Positions 22,181-33,258 of a stretch of 64,000 nt of DNA are shown piece after piece. Made by a program: the position numbers and the translations under genes. Source of the DNA: Incurvaria masculella (lineage: Eukaryota; Arthropoda; Insecta; Lepidoptera; Incurvariidae); assembly GCA_946894095.1 (NCBI GenBank), contig OX335647.2, forward strand, positions 18,184,001 to 18,248,000, written 5' to 3'. Each line of letters begins with the position of its first letter. The stretch's first letter is position 1. Under the pieces are notes generated by a model. The model saw nothing but the letters and a program-made list of their open reading frames with translations. It had not been told where the DNA came from and ran no database searches.

Positions 22181-22379
22181 AGCGTCGGTGGCGGCGGGTG
22201 CGGGTATCGATCGTCCCGGGGCGGCGCGGAGCCGGCGACGTCGGAGGCGCGACCTTGCGGCGGGCGCGCGGTCGATAGGCGGCGCCACGTGCCCGCCCTC
22301 CGCCGCCGCCCGCCCTGCGCGCCGACACTCTGCAGCGGCACCGTGACAATGCGGAGATGCAACTGCAGTGCCCGTGTTC
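20372..22379. other. Intron or upstream sequence with GC island
   Basis: 22130-22330 is GC-rich, with a (GCGTCG)n microsatellite at about 22151-22193. 21230-21290 carries a B-box-like GGTTCGATACC in a SINE-like context, without a complete tRNA fold. No gene recognised. Confidence 0.45.
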
Positions 22380-22383
22380 TTAA

Positions 22384-22727
22384 GGTGGGCCCGTAAGTAA
22401 ACGTAGTTTGCTAATAATTATAAAACCACTGTTTCAATGTACTTTATACTTGGAATCCAATATAAGGCTACAAATATCTGTGTCTGCATGTCTTTGTTTT
22501 TTCGGTAAATGTATCCTGGCTCAAACCACAGACAAAACAAAATGCGTATAAAGATTTTCTTTTAGCTTTCATTACATTCGGTTTGGATTTTACGAAAAAA
22601 CAAAAGCATGCAGACACAGATATTTGTTGTCTGATATTAGATATTAAATATCAATTTAATTGGAGCAGCGGATTTAAAATTATTAGTAAACTACGTTTGC
22701 ATGGGGAGCATGGCTTACGAGCCATTC
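22384..22727 (+). mobile_element. rep-C copy 1 (TTAA-flanked)
   Basis: Opens GGTGGGCCCGTAAG after TTAA (22380-22383) and closes GCTTACGAGCCATTC before TTAA (22728-22731). Inner motif ATATCTGTGTCTGCATG occurs near both ends in opposite orientation, so most of the 344 bp is palindromic. No coding capacity. Confidence 0.85.
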
Positions 22728-22731
22728 TTAA

Positions 22732-23099
22732 GAACGGCCCGTAAGCTATGCTCCCCATACAAACGTAGTTTACTAATCATTTGGAAACCGCTATTCCAAT
22801 TTAATTGATATTTAATATATAATATCAGGTAACAAATATCTGTGTCTGCATGCTTTTGTTTTTTTGAAAAATCCAAACCGAATGAAATGAAAGCAAAAAG
22901 AAAATCTTCATACGAATTTTATTTTCTCTGTGGTTTGACCCAGAATACATTTACCGAAAAAACAAAGGCATGCAGACACAGATATTTGTAGCCTAATATT
23001 AGATACCAAATATCAAGTATGTTGGAATAGTGGTTTTCAAATTATTAATAAACTACGTTTGTATGGGAGGCGAAATTTTCTGATGCTTACGGGCCGACC
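22732..23099 (+). mobile_element. rep-C copy 2, sharing a TTAA with copy 1
   Basis: Begins GAACGGCCCGTAAGC directly after the TTAA that ends copy 1 and closes CTTACGGGCCGACC before TTAA (23100-23103). It has the same palindromic build as copy 1. Confidence 0.85.
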
Positions 23100-23103
23100 T
23101 TAA

Positions 23104-23573
23104 GGGCCTGGTACTAGCCAAATCGCAAAGTTAGACGAGGCACCCCAAGTTAACTAACTAAGTCTGACGATTATAAGTGTCATTCTTACAATATATGATT
23201 CCTTGTCTAGGAATTGAATTATTTTCGTTAATGTATGTTTCCTTTTTCTATACAAAATACATTGCGGAAACGGTGTCCATTTCCGAACTTTTTTGACTAA
23301 ATGTAGAAATCTAAAAGCAAATGGAATTTTTTGTTTATGCATATATGCTGTTTTTGCTTATATCTAGAAATCGAATTACTTTCAGATTTCTAATGAGAAA
23401 AATCAACTTTTTTATTTTTATTATTATTTAAATAAATGATGGAATAAAAAATATTAACAATCCATTATCAGTCTGGAGTTCTATTTGGATTTGCTGGAGC
23501 GTTTCACTACATATTATTGCATTTGTTATAAAGTGCATTTGTATGGCGCGAGTAGTTGGCTAGTCCTAGCGCC
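23104..23573. other. AT-rich spacer between rep-C and rep-B
   Basis: Nothing recognised. Confidence 0.5.
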
Positions 23574-23577
23574 TTAA

Positions 23578-24119
23578 GGTGGCCCAACCCGACGGGCCTA
23601 ACTCATTCGCGGGCACGGTACAAAACCGTGCTGTTGCGCTCTGGGACCTTCTCTGTTTCAAAGAATAAGACAGGCTCCGTGATGAGGAAGATGCAAAATG
23701 TCCACAAAAAAGACAATGTGCATAGTGTATGATTTGGTAAGATTTACGAAAATTTTAATTTCAAAACGACTTATAGCTAAAAGTAAACCACGACCGCTGT
23801 AGTAAAAAATCTAACAAAAACCAAATAGATCATAAATCTTGATTAAATAAGCTATGTCTGATGACTAATCTTTTTACGATGTTCTTACTTTATCATTGCG
23901 TAATCCACCTCCAAAGTTATCGTATAAAACGCGCGAAAAATTCGAACTTTCGGACCTTATAACTTAGAAACCAAACACAATTTTACAATGTCAATGGTCA
24001 TCAGACATCTAGTTCGATCAAATAAAGCTATTTTGAGCAAAATTTTAGATCTTTGACAAGAAATATGGGCGTGATCTTCTTTCCCCTTTTGTATGGGGAG
24101 ATGAGCGGGTTGGGCCACC
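23578..24119 (-). mobile_element. rep-B copy 2 (TTAA-flanked, 542 bp)
   Basis: GGTGGCCCAACCCGACGGG on the left, GAGCGGGTTGGGCCACC on the right, TTAA on both sides (23574-23577, 24120-24123). Reverse orientation relative to 16360. Best-preserved inverted ends of the family in this window. Confidence 0.9.
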
Positions 24120-24160
24120 TTAAGGGACGTATAGCTCGCGCCCGTCCCCGATTGAGGTCT

Positions 24161-24505
24161 GAGCCGGTAGTCTCAATTCTCACCTAAATTGGCGTTTACG
24201 TAACTTCGAAGTTCCGTAAAAACGTCAAACTCCATACAAGTTTTCACTAGATATTCTGTGGTTTTACTTCTTCAAGCTGTCAAAGTCAAACTCGGACTTC
24301 CGCGTTGCATGCAATCGCGTAAACGGCAACGTCGACGTATTTACGGCAACGTTTAGTAAGCTGTCAAATCCAACTTGGACTCGCAAATGGTAGGTAGTTC
24401 GCTTAACGCCCACTGCGCGGGCTCTTCCATTTCTCCATACATTTGAAAACGCCAGTCGAACGATTTGCCGTAAACGCCAATTGAGGTGACAACTGGGACT
24501 TCGGG
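24161..24505 (+). mobile_element. rep-E MITE copy 2
   Basis: GAGCCGGTAGTCTCAATTCTCACC on the left and GAGGTGACAACTGGGACT on the right are inverted. The interior has AACGTCAAACTCCATACAAG and AACGGCAACGTCGACGTATT. About 340 bp, no coding capacity. Confidence 0.83.
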
Positions 24506-27500
24506 TACAGGGATGAGTGATGACGGAACTCGTTCGTATGTAACGTTTTTCGAGTTGAGAGTTCTCTGTGCCCCCCCCCTCCCCCTCCCCCTCCGCGAGG
24601 CCGCACCGCAGGTAGCAGCGCGTCGCCGCCGCTCGCTCTCGGGCGCACTTTCGCCGTACACGCTGCGCGCAATCATATCCGACATACTTTACCGTTGTGC
24701 TTACGTGCTACAGTACAGTTGCACACCGGACACACGAACTTAGGTACTTTAAGGTAAGGTAATAACAATGAAGGTGTATGCTCTACGATAATTATGTATT
24801 AATATTATTATTATTTTTTATTTTTTTTACTTTGAAAACAAACAGTCATACAAAAAATTACAATTATAATAAGAATATCACATAGACCTATAGTTCCCTA
24901 TTTTTACATGTATAATTGCTCATTGAGAGCATATTTTGATGTAGTTGTGATGTGATAAGATAAGATAGTGAATATACAAGTGAGGAAAATAAAAGAAAGA
25001 CATATTAAAGATAGAACATAAATCAACAAGTATCTAATATAATTTTCATGGTTTTCTTCCTAAATGGTAATAATGAGTTACAAAATAAATCTACTTCAAA
25101 TAAATGTTTGCTTATTTTAATTTCATCTGTTCAGATCGGCGGGACAAGTTCGAGCCGCTGTCGACAGACAACGGCTCGCTGTCGCCATGCGTCTGTGTAT
25201 CGCCTTTGTCTAATAATGCGCCCCAAAAGCTCAATTGTGTTCTAAAACCGGGCAAGAATTGCATAAACAACGTAAAGCAAGACGGAATATCGGAAGACCG
25301 CAACAGACAACAGAATTGTATGAAAGGGCATATCCTTACCTTCTACATATAACTACATGATAACAGAAACGTCCTACGAGAGATCCTGTGCAAACGCCAA
25401 CACGTATAGAATACAGCGTAGACTACCTTGTCCATTTTAAATAAATGTATTCTCTTGCCCGATCGCAGACCAAAAAAGTTGAGGACCTTCTAGACCGGCA
25501 GGTGAACAACCGGTAAAACATAAGGAACCGTTTAATTTTGCAAGTGGCAGGGATCGGCGATTTCATCGGCGGCGGCGGCGGACGCGGCCAAGTGTGGCGG
25601 AGAAAACGATAGTAAACAGCGCGTGACAAAGAAAACGGCGGCAAAGTTGGCAGCTCGAGTCGCGAGCGGCGCCGCTCGTCCCTGTCGCGCGGCGGCCGCG
25701 AGAGGGGGACGCCCGAATGTCCACGCGGGTCGACGGAACGCGGCGCGTCCGGGTAGGGCCAGTGCGGCAACGTAGCGGAAAATATTGCGTCTCCGCGGCC
25801 TAGCTTTGTTTACGTCGCGCGGAGCAGAGGTTCAATCCGTGTCTTTATTACCTGCTCGTTGGGACAATGCAATTTATTTTTCTTCCCAATTTACAGCAAT
25901 GTCCTCTGACTACATTATGTGCAAGGCTATTTCGGGTTAGGCTACAGACATTTCAGGAACAGGATTTACTAATTATTTTATTTTTAACACACGAGAATAT
26001 GACTTTTTTATGGAAACAATCTTCGCAACCCCGATTCGTGAAATTATGTTTTTTTTCTAATAACAATACCTATCTATAATAAATTTGCTTAATTTGCTGT
26101 TTCCCGTCCTAAAACACCTATATCATTTGCATAAAAAAGCTGATGGGTTATATTTTGTGTTTGTTGCAAGATTACGTATATTATTGACATTGAAAACATT
26201 CTAAGCGCACTAATTTGTCCCTTTATTGGTGATGCAAGGCAAACAATCTGTCGCGTGGCCGCGAGCGCTGCCTTCCCCTCGGAGTAAATAAAAGTCGGTC
26301 GGCGAGTTGCAAGCGAGCGCGACGGACGTCGCTCCGTCTCGCTCGCACGAGTCCACGTGTGCGCTCTGACGTCACACAACGTCATCCGCCCCGCACCGTG
26401 CCACAGAATAACTAATCCCGCGCCCTCAAAGCGACGACGGCGGAGGCGGGAACGACGATCGAGAATGGAAATTAACCTTAGTCATTTGAAGCTATTGTGC
26501 ACGATCGTTTTGATGACCGTGGATCGACCTCTGTAGAGCGATCGACCGCGAAATGCATTTCAAGCGATGCAGATATTAAGAACTCTATTATTTATCTCTG
26601 CACAACATCGTCATCGGAAAGTGTGTCGGTAGATTCAGTGCGGTGTCTGTCGGTTGCGGTGCGCGAGTGGTCGCAGATAACGGAAGTATAAAGCCGGTGG
26701 CGTCTCGAAGGAGGCGATGCGACGCTGTTTTCCCATGGGGCGGACGGATGCGGTTGGCTGTGCCGGGACGCGGTCGGACACCGCAGCGCGCGGCAGCGGC
26801 GCAACGCTAATGAACTTGTGACGCAACGGTCGCGGGCCGCGGTCGACTGCTCTATATGCAACATCGATGCCTTTTCGATAGTGCGGACCGGGTGACGAAA
26901 GGCAGCGCAACACATTTTGTTTCCACAACTCCAGTCCACCGTCATTCGACGTCCCGAGTCAAATCTATTAAAATGACGAATGCATTCCTCGACGGACGTT
27001 TGTGAGACACTGGAATACTAAATAACGAGCCATCGCTCCCAGCAGATCGGTCCCGAATCGTTCCGTACGCGCGCTAAATGCGTCGGAGTAGGTGTATGAA
27101 GTCGGGATCAATAATAGCCGCTGCGGTGTCGATACACAGACGCCGATGTATTAATAAACCGCGACTCCGGAATCTCCGTTCGGTTAGCATCGCGCCGGCG
27201 AGGCGGGACGAGATGCGCGTACTCCCACGCTACTCGCGCGCTGCGCTCACACCTATGAGATTCGAGGGGCATTTCGCATTAACGTAGTACTCAGACTTAG
27301 GTCTGCAGTCCAATTGTGACGGGTCGCAAGTTTCAGTATATCAATAAAACTTGTTCCAACTGCTTCGGTGCCCGCGCGGCAGGAAGTGTCAATTCAGAGA
27401 GCACGAGAGAGTGACAGGCGGCCGCCGACCTTCACACGGCAAGGACAGGCAATATTACCGAAGGGCGTTGCATACAATGTCCGCATACATATTGTCACTT

Positions 27501-27568
27501 TCACCAGTTAACTGTACAGGTTATAAATTGTTAATAAAATAAAAGCAGTGTTGCAGGAATGTAGAGAT
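24506..27568. other. Upstream sequence with several GC islands
   Basis: GC-rich islands at about 24570-24680, 25560-25800, 26240-26460, 26690-26860 and 27160-27250. The 26340-26375 patch again pairs CACGTG (26354-26359) with TGACGTCA (26367-26374). A possible plus-strand exon is at 25138-25352. Confidence 0.45.
25138..25352 (+). CDS. Possible plus-strand terminal exon, unknown product
   Basis: A good acceptor (pyrimidine-rich tract ending ttcatctgttcag) is followed by an open frame whose first 20 codons have strong G/C third positions: R-R-D-K-F-E-P-L-S-T-D-N-G-S-L-S-P-C-V-C. The later codons, to a stop at 25350-25352, look less biased. AATAAA follows at about 25440. I do not recognise the protein and no partner exon was found. 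It could be a terminal exon of a gene nested in the MED13 intron, a fragment of a mobile element, or chance. Confidence 0.25.
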
Positions 27569-27680
27569 GTTTCACCACCTCCAGCTACAAAAATCCAACG
27601 TTATCTTTCGGTTACACTGTAAATGTGCAATGTTAACGAAAGTGTACTATCGGATTTCAGGTAGCTAGAGGTTGTGAGAT
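27569..27680 (+). mobile_element. rep-H short palindromic MITE, copy 1
   Basis: TTCACCACCTCCAGCTAC on the left pairs with GTAGCTAGAGGTTGTGA on the right. The same layout occurs at 53631-53743. About 110 bp. Confidence 0.7.
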
Positions 27681-28562
27681 CAGGTTAAACATCTAGAGGG
27701 TTAAAAAACTAAATATTTTAAAAATAATTAGTTAAGAAACCTTTTTAAAAACAAGCTTTTATTTAAATGCTCTAAAAAGAAGAAAATAAACTTTTAATTA
27801 AATCAAACCTTTCGACTAATAACATTATCTATATTTTTTATGTATTTCATACAAAAGCTTGTCGCGATCTTAACCCATATAAATTATTTTTTTAGAATAT
27901 GAATGTATTTACTTTTCTTAGAATGACTTCTTACAGGTAATCATTAATTTGCAACCACTTTCCATAATATATTATTTCGTTGAAACGTTTATTCAATCAT
28001 ACAATCATACTGACGGTACGGTATAGTAGCTTCTGCAATGTGCAAGCGCAGGCGCACAGAAATGCTGCGAAACTAGCGTCGTGCAATGCGGTAAAGTCGA
28101 TTAAGACCAAGTGACAGATGAATGACGTTACGGAGGGGAAGGGGGGCGGGGAGGGTAGGGGGGGTGGGAAGGCGTGACGCCGCGCGGGTGGCTTCTCGTG
28201 ATGCAATGAAGCAGTTAGCGCGGCAGCAGAAGGCGACTGATCTGGTTTCCGTATGCAGCAGGTCGTTAAGGCTGTCGCGAAGGCAGCGGAAATCGAAGAT
28301 TTAAACATTTAAAGAAATGTATTCTTTGTCATTTAGCCAAGGGACAATTTTCCAGGCCCTAACGATTCCCTAGACATAAAAGTTGTCAGATTTTAATCAT
28401 TTGTTTTATCATTTCATGTCATTCACTAGAAATTTCTCCTGATGGTTTACTAGGTTTTAGAAATTTTGGATTCTAAAACATTGTGTCAAAATCTAAGTCT
28501 GTATTTTTTATTTTATTTTTTAAATTTTTGTATTTTTCAGTAAAAAAATCTAAAATTAAGAT
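27681..28562. other. AT-rich sequence with small GC patch
   Basis: 28125-28190 is G-rich (GGGGAAGGGGGGCGGGGAGG); otherwise nothing recognised. Confidence 0.45.
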
Positions 28563-28688
28563 AAAAAACCGGCCAAGTGCGAGTCGGACTCGCACACGAA
28601 GGGTTCCGTACCATCGTACAAGATTTAAAAAAATAATCACGTTTTTTATATGGGTTCCGTTTTTTCCTTTGGGTACGAAACCCTAAAA
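28563..28688 (+). mobile_element. rep-A copy 3, internally deleted
   Basis: Keeps both ends (CCGGCCAAGTGCGAGTCGG and TTTGGGTACGAAACCC) but only about 126 bp long. The middle, including the (GACG)n microsatellite, is gone. Confidence 0.83.
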
Positions 28689-29057
28689 AGGAAAAAAAAA
28701 CGAATGTTTTTTAGCTATATTTTTCCAATCTAAAATATACATTTCAAAAACCTAGTAAAACATTAGGAGCATGCAAACAGTTAACACCAGCAGTATGAGG
28801 AATTGATGGAGTAACGTCTCTGTTAAGGCATTAATTAAACTAAATCCATGGGCGTTCAACGAAGGTCACACATTTTCCCGGAAGACACACAAATGCACAG
28901 CCAATAAATGCATGCCCCCAAGATGACAATAAACGAGATCGATCAACTCCCCCGCGCAGGTCACAATAGACGCCGTGTCAGCGGTGAACGTCCTCCGGCT
29001 GAGCCGAAGGATAATCCCGTGAATGCGTCGGCCGGTCGCACTATCGGCGTCGCGTCG
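28689..29057. other. Sequence left of the Transib element
   Basis: No feature recognised. The last five bases, CGTCG (29053-29057), are the target duplication of the Transib insertion. Confidence 0.6.
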
Positions 29058-29640
29058 CACTGTGGGCCGGAAAACAGGCTTCATAGTATTACCACTTTTT
29101 TTTCGCGAACTTCAAGTTATCAAAAAAGTTTTGAAACCGATTTATAGGGCATCAAAAAAGAATCTTAAAAATGTTATTGAAGTGTATATTGTACAAGTAA
29201 TTATTTTTTAAAAAATACCTAAAGTTTTTTTTGTATGGAGCAAAACACAAAATGACGATTTTTACAAAATGCTTAAGACATCTAGAGGTCTCGTTCAAAA
29301 TGTCATAAAGTAGACCATAATACCAATCCGAGTGTGTAAAAACCGTGTGCAGATACGTACAGATGTAGAAGTTATAAGGGTCAGAAGTTGCCCCTTTTCG
29401 TCTAATTTCAGTATACAAATCTTTAGAGTTTTTGAAAACTTCACAATGTTTTTATACTGTATTAAGTATGGATAAGCAGAAATGTCTAAGATTTACTCCA
29501 TTATGATGCATCTGAATGAGTCAGGTCAATGAAAAAGTGACTTAACAAAAAAATTGTTTTTATTTTACGAACGTTATCTATGTAGTTTACTCCATAAATA
29601 CACTACTTTTGTTGCTTTATGTGTCTAAGTCTGCTTAGCG
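29058..29640 (+). repeat. Left long terminal inverted repeat of Transib
   Basis: Shares with the right arm, in order and inverted: ACTTCAAGTTATCAAAAAAG, TACCTAAAGTTTTTTT, ATCCGAGTGTGTAAAAACC and AGTTTACTCC. It is far longer than the ~40-bp ends I know for the family. Confidence 0.85.
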
Positions 29641-30310
29641 AATAAAAAAACAGTACCCATGTATTTTTATAACAACTGACTTCGTGAACATAAAAAGCTT
29701 AATTCAAAGAAATAAATCCTAATCCATCAACAAATAATGGTACTTACCTTTTGTCTCTTTGTGAAGTGGTTAAAATAAACCATAAAATATATAAGTAATA
29801 TGGTCTTTATACATAAGGTACACTTTCAAATGGCTAACCCTTGCTTTCATAAGTAGTTCTCATTAAGACTACGTATAATTGAAATAATGAAAGGATTAGT
29901 GGCATCTCGCCCGTGTCGGCCGGCGCATTTCTCCGTATTTTCGTCAGCGGGCTCACTGACCACATGTACCTTATAATTCGGGAATAAGTTTTAGTTCAGT
30001 ATTCGTTCAGCGCTTGTGGAGTGACAGATTTACTTTTGCGACACAACTTCGCTGGGACGAGTAATTTTAATTAATTTTTAATCTATTGTGTGAGAAAATT
30101 CGAAGTTTGCATTACACGATTAATTTGTTATGGTGGCGTTCAAAACGAATCTTGATTGTTTTTGTCTACTTACATAGCTAAAATGCTGTTTCTAACTCGG
30201 ACGTGATGTTCGATCATTTTGTTGTTGCTTTAAATGTGACAGTAACAATCGTGTATATTTTAAAGATTTTTGTAGAAAGTTTACCTTAATTTTTTACACG
30301 AAGTGGGAAA

Positions 30311-32062
30311 GTGTACATCGTTCGTTCGGGCACTTCAAAAACAAGTTCTAAGCGTGGTTGGAGTCGGAAATTCCATGGCCTGATTACTTACAAGGCATTG
30401 ATGTCGCGCAAGAACCAAACTTTCATGAACATGACTTCGTCGTTCCTGAATCGCCAGAAGAACAGTACGCTGAGCCTTTTACCTAGATTAAACGTAAGGT
30501 TAGTCCCCGTAAGCCTTTTCATTAACTGCACTACCAACAAAAAAAAAACGTAGAACTAAAGACCTTTGCGCAGAATTTGAATTCTATGAGCTGGCATTCG
30601 CTGCTGTGAGTAGAGACTTAACTACTGATAAGAAGTGCGTCGCTGATGTGCTCAAGTACTTTTTGAAACATCCAAGTGAAGCTAGGCTTGTAAAAGAGTT
30701 TATAATAGGAAAGAAGTCGACTCAGTTCATTCCTGAAAAAGCTGTTAGCATAGCTCTCTAAATCTCAATATTGAACTTTGAGAGCTACATCTGCCGAGCA
30801 AGGCGTGGACTTGTACGATTCGTGCTACAAACTGCAAACAGCGAAAGTGGAGTGCTATCCACTAAAACAATGTGTTAAAATCACTGAACTGGAAGCACGT
30901 GTCCAGCTGCAAGGTCTTCTAGACCTTACCGTGAAGCGATCACACGGAAATTCGCTATAGAGCAGTTGACCCTAATTAGTAAGTGGTGCCTCGTCTCAGT
31001 ACCTACGACCAAAAACTAGCTAGCCAAGATGCTGACGACTCAAGCATCTTCATGTACTCATTGGTGCCACTGAGGCTAGTATGCGTAAACGAATCAGTAA
31101 GGGATAATCCTAAACCTAACTATACTCACTATTGCAGGCTAATCTACTTCTAATTTGCTAATGAAAACCGCTTCCATATCAATAGTGAAAAGGAGGCTGT
31201 GCAATCTATAGTAGATCGTCTTCAGCCATCGCGAATTGGAAATTATTCGGTAGTAACTCACCATGTACATGACAATGATCGATGGCAGATCACTCCAAAA
31301 CTGTCAGATACCTCTACAGTAACATGTGATATCGGTAAGGCGAAACCCGGTAAAGTGAACACCTTGGAGAGAGTGTTGCAAAAAGAACCTGACACAGATA
31401 TGTACAAGTAAGGGTTGTCGACATTGAATGCTTGGATTCGGTGCATGGAATGTGTGCTACACATCGCTTATCGGTTGGACTTCAAGAAACGTCGAACGGA
31501 AGGACCAGTCGACCAGGCCCTTGCTAAAGCAAGAAAAAACGAAATTCAGCGATATTTTAAAACTGTATTTGGACCTTTGGTTAAGCAGGTATCTGGCACC
31601 ACTAACACCGGGAATACGGCAAGACGATTTTTCGAAGATCCGGTAAAGACTGCCAATATCACGTGGGTCGACCACAGACTTATCCAAAGATTGGCTGCCG
31701 TTTTGGGGGGGGGGGGGGGGGTCATATCATGTGGTGAAGACATCAATGTAGAAATATTTGCAAATTACGCTGTACAAACGGTTAAACTGTACGTAGAGCT
31801 TTACGAGTGGTACGCTATGCCACCTAGCGTACACAAAATCCTCATACATGGTAGTGATATCATCAAGCATTACAAGATATGAAACCTACCGATCGGAAGG
31901 CTATCAGAAGAAGCTTCTGAAGCTAGAAACAAAGACTTTAGAAAATGCCGACAGTACTACACACGCAATTTCAGTCAGATTGCCACCAATCAGGATATTC
32001 TCAATAACTTCTTCATATCCTCAGATCCCTATTTGACACATATCAGGCCTAAACGAGCATAA
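30311..32062 (+). pseudogene. Transib transposase, decayed (RAG1 relative)
   Basis: Broken frames give, in order: L-Y-D-S-C-Y-K-L-Q-T-A-K-V-E-C-Y-P (30810-30860), S-L-V-P-L-R-L-V (31060), M-I-D-G (31275-31286), C-D-I-G-K-A-K-P-G-K-V-N (31325-31360), L-N-A-W-I-R-C-M-E-C-V-L-H-I-A-Y-R (31415-31470), G-T-T-N-T-G-N-T-A-R-R-F-F (31595-31633), H-K-I-L-I-H-G (31830-31850) and S-E-E-A-S-E-A-R-N-K-D-F (31904-31940). These are Transib core motifs. By position, D at 31281-31283 and E at 31919-31921 correspond to two of the three catalytic acids. The first aspartate motif near 30985 is damaged. In-frame stops near 31409 and at 31880, a frameshift just after M-I-D-G, and others further upstream make it inactive. 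Confidence 0.9.
31706..31720 (+). repeat. G homopolymer in the Transib coding region
   Basis: About 14-15 consecutive G replace part of the conserved stretch before V-I-S-C-G. A slippage-prone site; its length should be treated with caution. Confidence 0.9.
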
Positions 32063-32499
32063 AAACTCTGAATATGATTCAGAATAAGCCTGCGAGCCCA
32101 CTCTCCCATGTTTCAAGAGCCTCCGAACTGTCATGTCACGATAGCTCTCTTGACGAATATAATTATCCTCTCTTTGTCCTTTACCTATGGGGAAGAAGTA
32201 GTCAGTCAGTACCCAGGTTCGTGCCCTCCCCGTAAGTAGCAATAACAAATATGCAGATTTAAAATGGACTTATGTGCACCATTCGAACAAAAGAAGATGA
32301 TGTAATTATTGATCACCATGATTGGCGCCTAAATAATATAAATTAATTAACTTGTTGTTGTGAAACCAATTACTACATACAACTTCAGCGTTACGTAAAA
32401 TATTTCTGAAATTACCGAGTTTATGAAAATATTCTTTTACTTATAAAGAACATTTAATAAGTGTATTTCTATTCGCTAATCAGACCAACCCAACCAACA

Positions 32500-33150
32500 A
32501 TAGTAGTGTATTTAAGGAGTAAACTATATAGATAAGTTATTTTAAACTACGTTACCTACTCAGTTATTTAACACTTTTGAACAAGACATATGTGGATTTA
32601 ACAAAAAATCACGACGAAATTCAATTCTGTTATGTAAAATACAAAAATTTTTTTTTTTGTGTTAAGTCACTTTTTCGTTGACCTACCCTCATTCAGATGC
32701 TTCGTAATGGAGTAAATCGTAGACATTTATTTTTATCCGTACCCAATACAGTATAAAAACATTGGGAAGTTATCAAAAACTCTTAAAGATTTGTATACTG
32801 AAATTAGACGAAAAGGGGCAACTTCTAACCCTTATAACTTCTACACCTATACGTATCTGCACACGGTTTTTACACACTCGGATTGGGATTATGGTCTACT
32901 TCATGACATATTGCACGAGACCTCTATATGTCTTAAGCATTTTGTAAAAATCGCCATTATGTGTTTCGCTCCATACAAAAAAACTTTAGGTATTTTTTTA
33001 AAATAAATTACATGTACAATATAAACTTTAATATCATTTTTGAGTTTCTTTTTTGATGCCCTATATATTGGCATCAAAAGTTTTTTGATAACATGAAGTT
33101 CGTGAAAAAAAAGTGGTAATACTATGAAGCCTGTTTCCCGGCCCACAGTG
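32500..33150 (-). repeat. Right long terminal inverted repeat of Transib
   Basis: Inverse of 29058-29640 with an extra ~100 bp near 32530-32640. It ends at CACAGTG|CGTCG. Confidence 0.85.
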
Positions 33151-33258
33151 CGTCGGCCGCGCGGAGCAGTCGTTGACCCGCGCCTCAATGTCAGCCGCCG
33201 CCGCGCTCGCTCGGCACACGCGCCTCTACTCTGTGGCCGAGTACGGCGCGACCAACGT

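Larger units (their letters stand above)
29058..33150 (+). mobile_element. Transib DNA transposon, near full length (4.1 kb)
   Basis: The element begins CACTGTGGGCCGGAAAAC and ends with its inverse, GTTTCCCGGCCCACAGTG. It is flanked on both sides by CGTCG, a 5-bp duplication of the CGNCG type used by Transib. The ends follow the CAC-N-R-T-G heptamer pattern shared with RAG recombination signals. Terminal inverted repeats continue inward for about 550-650 bp (left to ~29640, right from ~32500), with about 100 bp extra in the right arm near 32530-32640. Between them lies a decayed transposase gene. Transib moves by cut and paste; this copy cannot act on its own. Confidence 0.93.
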
